Source: Melampsora larici-populina 98AG31
Lineage: Eukaryota > Basidiomycota > Pucciniomycetes > Pucciniales > Melampsoraceae
Length of the DNA: 64,000 nucleotides
Direction of reading: 5' to 3'
Assembly: GCF_000204055.1 (NCBI RefSeq)
Contig: NW_006768802.1
Span: 155,318 to 219,317, forward strand
The notes under the pieces were generated by a model. The model ran no database searches. It was not told the origin of the DNA and was given only the letters and a program-made list of their open reading frames with translations. A program made the translations under genes and the position numbers. Each line of letters opens with the position of its first letter. Position 1 is the first letter of the stretch. Below, in pieces: positions 1 to 9,971 of the stretch.

Positions 1-90
1 TACATATATTCAACCATCGGTCATCACACTCAATCTCGTTATCCCGGATTCGGACATTCAATCATTTGTTTATCCAAGAATCTTTCTGAA

Positions 91-2970
91 ATGTCAGAGG
101 CACATCGAGATGAACAGCCTTCTAAGCGAACCAATCATCGCGCCTGTGATGCTTGTCGGAAGATGAAGGTTACATATATCCTCTCAACCCATCTGCGCTG
201 TTTTACTCTGATAAGCTCATATGATTCACTTTGCGTCATACTCAACATAGATCAAATGTATCTTGTCTGGTTCTGCACCATGCGCCAGCTGCAAAAATTC
301 CTCTCGTCCTTGTACCTTTGACTACACCGGCGTGAAGCGCGAAAGGCCTCCTAGCAAGCAGTCGGTACCCTTTCAGCTTCCGAACTGAGCGGAACTTTGT
401 ACACAGCGAGTTGAGATCAAAGATTCTGATACCGGACAAACCCTATCAATTACAGTGATCTTGAACAACTCAATGCAAGGATCAGAGTATTGGAATACGC
501 TCTTCACAAACTAGCTCCTGATATCGATTTAAGTTCGCTACCACGTACCGCCGATCAAGCTCGTACCATGGTCAACTCAAGCCGGTTTAACAAACCCGAG
601 ATGAACGTGAAATGCAGCCCGAAGGAGCCTATCCAATCTCAATCTATACTCGACTGTTTAACCAGTATGGAAGAGATGGTACAATCCATGGCTCAACTCC
701 AATTACCTGCTGGGTCTTATCTTGATCAGATTGGGTCCAAAGGCAGCTCGTTGCCCGAGGGCTGGGAAGCCATCGACGATCCTGGTGAACCTAATCATGC
801 AAATCTCATTTCCAATCCGGAGCGCCCAATCAGCGAGCGCTGGGTGGAATGTTTGCACTTTCGTAACTTGGCAGATGAACAATACTACCCACCGCCTGAT
901 CTTGCTGAATCGCTCATTGAGCTTTATTTTCAAAAGATCCATCCTCATGAATACATCCTACACCGGGGAGAATTCATGCGGCACTATAAGAGTGGGCGAG
1001 CTCAGCTGGATTGCTCTTTTCGAGCGCTCTGTTATGCTATCTTCGCTTCTGCGTCGCGTTTTTCATCCGACTTCCGAGTAGCGCCTCCCAAGGAAGGAGC
1101 TCTTGTTGATCGACAAGCAGCTGGAGCACTTTATGGCGCGGCTGTCATTCCCCTCATAACTCCCTTGACTTTACCCTGTACCCTGTTCGATTTACAGACT
1201 ATGTCGGTGTTGTCATATTTTCTTGTTGGCGCCTGTAGCCCAATGACGGCTTGGTTCATTTTAGGAACGTTCCTGAGAAGAGGCATGTTGACTCCCTTCA
1301 ACTGTTCTTTCACGACACTAGTCTTTTAATATCTTGCTGGTTGACTGACTGGCTTTGGTATAGCTCTCGGTGAAGGCGTCCACACCGCAGGTACCCCGCG
1401 ATGGGAGACTGCATTTTTGAAAGATCAACTCCGCAAACGTGCTTTCTGGTGTCTTTTCTTCCGCGAGGCACAACTTTCTGTAGCGCTTGGTCGACTCTCT
1501 ACCATGAGAAACTCTAGCGTGACTATCAGTATGTCTTCGAGTCCTTTACGTTTGGGATGGCTTTCTTTTGATCAGTGATAACTGAGCAAGTCTTTCTGTA
1601 TCAAAATGTTTCGATCATTAGCTAATCCTCTCATAATCGACGACGAGCGCCTAACTCAGTTCTGCGAGGAACATAGTGGCAAAGAATTTGGCTTTATCCA
1701 GCAGGTTGCTTTAAAACAACAAACTCTCTATCTCACAACTCCTGCTTTGGAGGCCAACCATGCTCTCTATAATCTTAATACACTCTTCGGTCGTCAGTTT
1801 AAAAAACTTTGGTCCCTCAAAACCGTACCTGGAGATAAGTCAAGGGACTGGGACCGAACTCGTATAAACGAGATCGCCGAGTCTATCGACACATACATCC
1901 GGTGCGGGACACCGGATGGGGCTAGATGGAATCCAGAATTTCATGATGAAGTAGATCTTCTCAACGTTGCCAGATTTCAATGGTCAGTACTTGTATTGAT
2001 TTTGTCAATTAGATCATTGGAGTTCCTTTTCTGAGGTGTTGGTTTCCTTGTGGTGAATCAAATGATGCTAGCGCGCTGTCATACCAGCAAATCCTTATTC
2101 ACCGTCATCTGATACGTACGGACCCGAAGGAAATCAGAGTGTGTATCTCGGCATCCAGCCGCATCGTGGACATTCTGGATCACCTCATGAGCCGCGGATT
2201 ACTCGAGCTTACCGCCCATTACACGCCGTATCTAGTTAGCCGATTTGCAGTCTTCATCATCCTTAAATTATGTTTTGATTGATCCCTTTATCATTTTAAT
2301 CAGATCACGCCGGCCGCTCTCACATTCATTCACGCTTGCATGAACTCACGATCTTCCACTATGTCACCCAGTGAAAGAGCCAATGCTTGGGCGGACGTGC
2401 ATCGATGCATCAATATCTTGGATTCCTTGGCGGCTACGTGAGTCCTCATACTCTTGTGGACTGAGGTTTTTCTCTTGTCACAATCTCATGCGCTGACGTT
2501 TCCCCGATATTCGATCGAAACTTTGATCGGTGACTAGTACATTCCAAGCCGAGAAGCTCAAAACGTCGTTAAATCATATGGTCCAGACCTGCATGGACGA
2601 ACAACTTTTCCCGGGCTCGACGGACTTGCTGGAAAAAACCAAGCGTGACTCCAGTACCCTATCTCCTGACTCAACACTTGATCCCTTTAGCAGCAAAAGG
2701 GCCTTCTCGAGCCTTGAGATGGGACCACAAATCTTTAACCCATCACTTCCTAGGGCTGAATTGCATAATCTTCCTGAACTCTCTCTCTCGTTGCCGCCAA
2801 CCCTTCGGCAATTTGATCTTTCTACTCAGCTAGACTCGTGGTTGTTTCAATTCCCTGGAAGTTCGTGCGATTTTTGGACCCACGACTCGTCAAATCCATC
2901 GCCGGCGAGCTATGATCTGATAACCCCGATTTCCGATTCTTTACTTGCTCAAGTCCCTTTCTTGGGCTGA
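91..2970 (+). CDS. TF1: Zn(II)2Cys6 transcription factor, 8 exons
   Basis: Nuclear DNA-binding regulator of the fungal Zn2Cys6 / fungal_trans (PF04082) type. Exons that join in frame: 91-168, 251-360, 456-1282, 1364-1528, 1622-1982, 2072-2234, 2304-2437, 2538-2970, giving 756 aa. The zinc cluster is C19, C22, C29, C37, C40, C47 (C-X2-C-X6-C-X7-C-X2-C-X6-C), split by intron 1. A basic PPSK linker and a heptad-like segment (NARIRVLEYALHKL) for dimerisation follow. The middle-homology region includes LAESLIELYFQKIHPHEYI and FRALCYAIFASASRFSSD. Intron 3 begins with GC instead of GT (1283-1284, ag|GCATGT); the two paralogs have GT there. The ATG at 91 is the first in frame before the cluster. The target genes are unknown. 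XlnR-like naming would be a guess. Confidence 0.9.
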
Positions 2971-4933
2971 GCGTGCTATTGTATAAAGAAACAGATCCGA
3001 TTTGGTAACCTGGCTGCCCGACAAATCCAAATTTGCAATCAAATGAGACGGATCACTGGAAAACGTCCAACTACAATCTCATCTTATCCCATTGCCCTCT
3101 TCAAATGTCCCGCTACTTTCTGTCCATGACGCTTGTCTCATTCGTGTTTCCAGACAGTCTTACTGGACAGGAAGATCGAAGTACAACTCTCTCGAGTCGC
3201 CTTGTATATGAATTTGATACGTGATAAATCCAGGATCCTTACTTAACTTGGCAACTGATTTTCTTTGAAAGCTATTCGATGCATATATCATATCTCTTCT
3301 CACTGTTCACTTGCGTTTCTAGGTACATGTTCTCTTGGTTATGAATAGTCTCTACACGTCTTTTGGACTTGTGTATTTTTTGGGCTGGAATGTCAGCCTA
3401 TGTCTTCTCTAGAATGTTCTTCGCTTCATGGTGCGTTTTGAACTGGAAATGTGTTGGTATAGATTTCTTTACTTGCATATCTCCCCTGTACTTTTCACTT
3501 TTCATCGTTTTCTTTTGTCTTGATGAGGTTTCAGTATTTACCCAGCAATGCATATCATCGATACTATCAACACTGAATATTCAATCGTCTTTCTTGGAAG
3601 AGCAGGCTCCTATGTTGTTAAACTTCTACTCCGGATTGTGAGCTCTTTTTGTAAATAAAACGTAGATTGAAAGCTCACCTGGATCGAAATATATGACTTG
3701 CCTTGTTTTTAGCTGATGGGATGTATATTTGGCAGCTGATGTCAGTAGAGATAGACCTTAGAACAAAGCCCTCGGGGGACACATGGTGGTTTTCTGAACG
3801 CATCGATACAGATCGAGACCAGCTCTTGTACTTTGATACCTCCTTTTGTCATGTCTTCAAATATGTATGCAGTGCAAGCTCGATCAAAGAGGGCATATTG
3901 CAATGTCAACATAAAACTTGTTTTCTGATCAAACAGATATCATTTATTGCAAGTGCATATAACGTGGGGGTCCTGATCCATCTTGAATGCCCGTTGCCAG
4001 CTTTGCCGTTTTTTGAGAACTATGATGTCATTTGCTCATAAGCTTTGATGTCATCTTTCCTACCTTATCTACAGCTTTAACTTTCAACTATTTTACGGTT
4101 TCTATTCTCTTCTATTCTCTTCTTTCCCATTTGTTGAGTCTCCAATTCACCTTGTCATTTCTTTCAAGTTGTCTCAAGTGAAACGAAACCTAAACTACGG
4201 TCGCTAATCACCGACTGTACCAAGTTATACTCGGATTGGACTCTTAGCACGTCTAGCATATATGCCCAATCTATGGTGTTTTCACCTTTCATCTAAAACA
4301 TTTGAGATGATTCAAATTTCAATTTCCATAGGTGTACAATATAGCCTTCGAGTTTGTTTCAGTGCTCTACAGTTCCTTCAAGAATTCACCCACAATTTTC
4401 GAAATAGAAGAGCTCAAGAAATTAGAATTTGTTGGAGGATGAGATCTACAACAGAAGAGACCAGACAATGCGAGAATTAATACAGATAGAACACATGCAG
4501 TATGTAGATAAAAACGCTCAAGACATGATAAGAATTTGTATCACAATTTGACGTATCTCAGACACCAAGAACAAAAATGCTAGCTAAGATCCAAGATAGA
4601 AAGATAAAGATGATGGTAAAGAGGAAGTTAACGATGTGAATCATAGAGAGAGGCAAGTATCACTTTTACAAATTTTTAATCAATTCGAGACTTGATACCA
4701 GAGATCTTGAGGCCTAGAACTAAAAGGTAAATCTAGCATATTACATACGTGCAATAGACCTTCATTTTTCATATCAGAGTAAGGGACCCTTGCTTTGCTG
4801 TTTGTATCATGCCAGAAGGAAACTGCACAAAAATTTCAGCTAGCATCACGAGACCAAACCAGATGCAATACATATATGATTAAGCCGTGGATGTTTGCAA
4901 AAGGCGAAATTGATTGTCCTGTCCAAGGTCTTT
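2971..4933. other. Intergenic, convergent 3' ends of TF1 and TF2
   Basis: The stretch lies between the stop codons of the two convergent paralogs. It is AT-rich with only short open frames (the longest, 3703-4041, has no recognisable motif). It should hold the 3' UTRs and terminators of both genes. I see no transposon ends here. Confidence 0.5.
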
Positions 4934-7748
4934 TCAAGCATAGGTCGCATGCGTCAAGGAGTTGGCAGATGGTGCCAAAAAGTTATTTAATTCATGAGCC
5001 GAAGGTCGAGGTACTGACTCCAAAACTGCTAGCCATTCAGGGGTTGCAAATAATGCCGAAGATGATTGAAAGCCTTTTCCGGGGAACTGAAAAAACGATG
5101 CATCAAGCTTAGGGACCGGAGTATTGAAGAGGTCGGGTTGAGATGACATCACGCTTGACAAAACGTCCGGGTTGTTGATTGTCGTTGTAGAATCAGGCAG
5201 CTTGGGTGTGATTGGGTCGCCGATGGTGAGGGCAGGATTTATAGAAAGGATATCACGTTTTGATTCAGGTGAGGTCGGAGTTGCCATGCCAGGAAAAAGC
5301 TGTTCATCGATGCACATTTTCACCAAGCGACTCAAAGAGGCCTGTAACTTATCAGCTTGAAATGTGCTATGATTGACGGTAGATGTTAGATTAGACTGTC
5401 TGACTTGATGCAAATCACGAGCGGTCAGATCAGCATAGGTTGGTCAACATACGTTCGCGCCAAGGCTCCCAAGATATTACTGCATCGATGTAAATCCGCC
5501 CATGAAGCTTCTCTTTCAGTGATTGACAACAAGTTGCTTTCTGTGCATGCAGAGTATAGAAATGTAAGAGCAGCCGGGGTGATCTGGTAGGACGAGATAG
5601 GCAGGATGTATAAAAATGCATGAGTGCTGAGAAGAGTCCCCAAAGTGATTCGAAGGATGGGACAAACAAAGTATGGCGTGTAGGTGGCAGTGAGCTCAAG
5701 TAGACCACGACACCTGAGGTTATCCAAAACCGCGAGCAAAGTTCGGGATGCGGCTAGACACATTATTATTTCCGAAGGATCACTAGGAACCAAGTGACGA
5801 TGTGTGGTTATTTGAAAATATGATGCCAAGCTGGGCCACCGACAAATGAAAAGACATCATTCACCTATCAGAACATACGCATGTCGTTATACGCATTATT
5901 GAAATGTACTGACCATTGCAATCGAGAAGTGAGTACGAGGTCAGACTCATTAGTTGCGTGCGGATTCCATTTCGCGCCTAGAGGTATCTCGTGTTGAATG
6001 TGAGCATCAATGGCATGCGCCATCTGTTTCACTAGATTCTGATCCCAGTCCCATGCCTGACTCTCAGGGACAACCTTGATTGACCACAACATCTTGAGCT
6101 GAGCCCCAAACTTGGTTCGCAGTGTGTAGCAGGCTTTGTTTGCGATCCAACCAGGTGTCTGGCTACGTGCAAAATCTTTGAAGGCGTCGCTTGATACTTC
6201 ACCTATGTGCTCTTGGCAAAGGCGACTCAAAGTTTCATCATCGATCATGAGAGGATGATCTGAAAACGGTGATTATGTAAAAGAGTCAATGAGTGACGCA
6301 GAATAAGAAAATGAAAGTTATCTGACGGACCAATAGTAGCCGACTGCCGCACCCATGAGGCTCTCCCCAACGAAATGCATAGCTGGACGTCCCTCCCATA
6401 TAGGTACCAATATGCCCTTTTTCTCAATTGGTCCGTGAGAATGTTGGCTGACCAATGCAAACTGCTCTCGAGATGAGCTTCGACATCTTGCGCTGTGTGA
6501 GAATCATTGATACATCAATATAAATCCACAAGATCTGATCAAATGAGCTCGCATACCTCTCCTCAAGAACAGTTGGACCGAGAACCATGCGGTCATCGGG
6601 CTACAAGATCCAATAAGAAAGTACGATAACACGGCCATGGCTTGTAGATCAAATAGAGTACATGGTAGGGTCATTGGAGTGATGAAAAAGCCACTAGCAG
6701 CACCGTAGAGCGCCCCAGCGGTCTGTCTTTCGCCGCTGTTTCCTTCCTTTGGTGACGTGACTCGGTCATCGGACGAAAAGCGTGATGCAGCAGCAAAGAC
6801 AGCGTAACAGAGCGCTCGAAAGGAGTAGTCTTGTTGAGCTAGACCTTGGCTGTAATGCCGTATGAATTCACCTTTGTGAAGTATGCATTCATGAGGATGT
6901 ACACATTGAAAGTAAAGCTCAATAAGCGATTCTGCTAAACCATCAGGAGGATAGAGTTGATCATTGGCAGCATGACGAAGATGATGAAGTTGCGTGCAGC
7001 GTTCAAATACTGAGCAGGTAACATCGTCCTGTTTGCAATTTTTTGTACCCGAAGACGTATCAGCCTGACCCTTGGGAGTCAACAGGGTGTTGGTATTCGG
7101 TTGAGACAAGGGATCATAGGTTTGAATTGATTGAGATACGCTCGTCGCATCAGCGGAAGTAAGCCTTCTTGTCGAAGCCTCGGGAGGATGGCAATCTGGT
7201 TTCTTGAGACTGTCGATTATCGCCTGGGCTTGTTTGGTGGAACGAGGCAGTACGCTCAAGTCGATATCCGGCGCTAATACGCCCAAGACCTTTTCCAAGG
7301 ATTTGATTCTCATATTCAGCTGCGTGATATCACTGCCATTATCAAAAAACAGGCGACAAATCAGCATCACAACTTTTGCGCCACACTAGACCAATTCCCA
7401 GAACTCGGATATACATATCAAGAGATGGTCGCAGACCGTTTAGCTGGAGGTTTTTCTCGCTTTATGCCGCCAGATTCAAACGTACACGGCCGAGAAGCCT
7501 GTCTACAAGTCTCGCACGAGGTGGATTTATCATTCTGAGAGATGATACATTTGATCTTTAACAAAAAGCAACCCTCATGTCAGCTGGAGGAGATACCAAA
7601 AAGCATTACATATTTATAATCACATTACCTTCGTCTTCCGACAAGTGTCACAAGCACGAGGTGTGCGGTGGCGGATTTTCTTGGTCTCTGGCACATCGGG
7701 AGTTAAGCAGGAAAGGGCAGGCGACGATACCGCAGGTAGATTAAACAT
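4934..7748 (-). CDS. TF2: Zn(II)2Cys6 transcription factor, 8 exons
   Basis: Paralog of TF1 and TF3. Exons in transcript order: 7748-7629, 7555-7437, 7332-6557, 6492-6331, 6259-5914, 5830-5668, 5583-5453, 5366-4934. They sum to 2250 nt, an open 749-aa protein. The zinc cluster is C33, C36, C43, C54, C57, C64; the third-to-fourth cysteine spacing is 10 instead of 7 residues, a longer loop than in the paralogs. The dimerisation helix (LNMRIKSLEKVLGVLAPDID) and fungal_trans region (ESLIELYFQCVHPHECIL, FRALCYAVFAAASRFSSDD) are conserved. All intron positions and phases match TF1 and TF3, and exons 6 and 8 are identical in length to those of TF1 (163 and 433 nt). The gene faces TF1 tail to tail. 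No nonsense codon or frameshift is visible. Confidence 0.9.
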
Positions 7749-8240
7749 TTAAGAAGGGTGGTGAACGAGGGATATCGAAGGTTGGACCGGAAAGAGGTAA
7801 TCGTATGGCGAAAAAGTGATCGATGTTGATGAAACCTTCCTTCCTTGCTTGCTTGTCGGAACGAACTTGAAATAGTAGTCTGAGGAAAAGTTACGACCTT
7901 GTTGGGAATACAAATGTACTATCATAGATACAAAAGATATTATGGAATGCATCAGGTGGTAGGCATCATCTTGATATTCATCTTGATTCAAAAGTCGGGA
8001 ATTCTAACGCCGACAGCTTGCCAAACCGTCAATCTCCATCACATTTCACACAACACAGGGTGTGAGACTATTTTAAAGGCCATTTTAAAAGGAAAAGACT
8101 CAATTCATTCAAAAACTCTATTGGTGATCATCACAATCAGATCAGCTGACATACATAGGCTGACATCGCACAAATTATAAATTTGATGCACACCTTCTAT
8201 ATGTATACAGCTGTACACTGTCACAAGCATGTGACACGAC
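7749..8240. other. Upstream region of TF2
   Basis: About 490 bp between the TF2 start codon and the outer GC-rich MITE. It is AT-rich and holds no convincing coding sequence. It is presumably the TF2 promoter, so the MITE pair at 8241 forms its distal boundary. Confidence 0.4.
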
Positions 8241-9279
8241 TAGGGCTGTGACCCGGCCCTGAGTGTGACGGGGCGGACCCGGTGTCAAACCCGGACTTGG
8301 GTAGACCCGAGTACCTTCAAAATATGCGCAGGGCCAACCAGGGCGCACCAGAGTGGCAATGCAGGGCATTCTAGAAGTCCAATCACGGTTTAGGTCTGTC
8401 AGAATACGATCTTCCCACCCTGTATACTAGGGCTGCGACCCGGACCCGGCCCCGCCCGGCCGAGTCTGCCCGGCGACCCCTGGAGAGCTCGCGGTCCGCG
8501 CCCCGGGGCCGCAGAACGTCAGGTGTTTTACTTACAAAGGCGCCCTGAGAGCGCTCGGGCGGGTCGGGCACCGGGGCTGCCGATCTTCCCAAGCTGTACA
8601 ACTCATGATTTTTGTGCCCAAAACCTAAGCCTGACTCTGCCTGGCCTCACGCTCACACCCGGTGACTTTTTCGTGGCCCAGGGCATGGCCAGGGCCATGG
8701 CCTATGCCACACATGGCCTTAAAAACATGGCACAATTCAACAATTTATACACATTATAATGCCACCATCCTTCATGATATTGCCGCAAAGACGGAACAAA
8801 TCCAGCTCGCCTACAACGGGCTCAGAGAACACAAAATCACACAGAAGGGCCAGGGCATGGCCGAGGCCGAGGCCCCGGCCCTTGCCCTGAGCCCTGCCGT
8901 GGCGCCACGAGGCATCGGGGCATTGGGTGTGAGCGTGAGCCTGGCCCCTAGGCCTCAAGTTCAGGGCGCGCCCTGCCTGGCTCTGAACCATTTTTGAAGG
9001 CCCTTGGGTTTCCTCGCGGCCGGGCCGAGCCCCGGGGCCGGCCCTGAACTTCCAGGGCCGGGTCACAGCCCTACTGTATACGGATTTTGGTGAGATATAG
9101 CTGGGGGAAACATGGCCGGCGCCTCGGCCAGGTCGGGCGCCGGAGCTGCCCAATGCCTCTGCGGGGCCAAGTTTACCGTCTTTCAGCGAGGTTTGAAAGC
9201 CCCGGGAGCGTACTGTCAGCTCTGTGAGAACTGTCAGGCAGAGTCGGCCAGGCGGGTCCGGGTCCGGGTCACATCCCTA
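8241..9279. mobile_element. Outer hAT-like MITE, 8-bp TSD GACACGAC
   Basis: The element begins TAGGGCTGTGACCCGG and ends with the inverted copy CCGGGTCACATCCCTA. It is flanked by a perfect 8-bp duplication GACACGAC (8233-8240 and 9280-9287). Eight-base duplications with TAGGG-type ends suit the hAT superfamily. It has no transposase and is GC-rich with many GGGCC/CCCGG runs. A second copy of the same family sits inside (8428-9073). The long open frames in this segment are GC-rich shadows and are not called as genes. Confidence 0.85.
8428..9073. mobile_element. Inner hAT-like MITE nested in its own family, TSD CTGTATAC
   Basis: The termini TAGGGCTGCGACCCGG and CCGGGTCACAGCCCTA are the same family as the outer element. 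The perfect 8-bp duplication CTGTATAC lies at 8420-8427 and 9074-9081. The interior contains a palindromic motif GGCATGGCCAGGGCCATGGCC-like at about 8684-8705. A similar stretch occurs at 46480-46570, suggesting a further relic copy there. Confidence 0.85.
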
Positions 9280-9287
9280 GACACGAC

Positions 9288-9971
9288 TGCCATTCAGCGT
9301 GTCCAGACCTAACCCGGTTAGTTAAGTACATACTTAGCATATTTGCCAAAAAACCAATAAATCACTCAATATATAGTTAAATCTAGTTAAGCTCATACAT
9401 GTGTACCCCCATGTATCATGTTGTGGGCGCGGCGCAAAAAGCGCAAAAAAGTCGCGCCCAGGCACGCCCCAAAAGTTCCAAATTGGTACACCACTGAATG
9501 GTTGTCGCGTGAATTTCACGCGGAATCCGTTTGCAGGGCGTGCCCGTGTCAAATTCACGTGCGGAGTAAATACAGGGTCTTGACGTCCAGTTGGCATGTG
9601 ATGCCGACGTGAGCCCTTACCCGGTGAACTCGTAAATGTCACTGAGTTGCACCGTGTACACCTCGTGAGCGGCACGTGTCACCTATCACGCCTGCTCACC
9701 AGGTCAGGTGGACGGGTTGAACACGCCCGACCACCAGGGCAGGCACATATCCTCCTCCGCCCTCGCGCGCGCGAGATACACAACCACAAGCGCACAAACA
9801 CATCATAAACTCACTCCAGAGTCCACAATCACGGTTTGCAGAGAGCGGAGGTTATGCTTAGAGATTTTCTTTACATTGATACAAACAATGGTGTAGTCAA
9901 CACATCAATAATTTGCACTACAACATATTTTGGTTCTTTAAACTATCTATCTACCATTGAGAAGGGTTGTC
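9288..9971. other. GC-rich intergenic sequence
   Basis: No gene is recognised. 9430-9560 is rich in GCGCCC/GGGCG and contains short palindromes around GTGAATTTCACGCGG. From 9750 the sequence becomes AT-rich and leads into the 3' end of the gene ending at 9972. CACTACA at 9916 looks like a transposon end but has no partner (see the rejected list). Confidence 0.35.

Noticed and set aside
3703..4041. 112-aa frame between TF1 and TF2 as a small gene
   Set aside because: No motif, no splice-supported extension, AT-rich intergenic composition and no homologous frame beside TF3.
8523..9153. Long open frames on both strands in the GC-rich segment
   Set aside because: They lie wholly inside the nested MITEs, are Arg/Pro/Ala/Gly-rich and show no family motif. 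Open frames are expected in GC-rich DNA.
9916..9935. CACTACAACATATTTTGG as the left end of a large CACTA element covering genes A, B and the Tnp2-like gene
   Set aside because: The proposed partner near 32094 shares only the first seven bases, and the 3-bp flanks (TTG and GCG) do not match.
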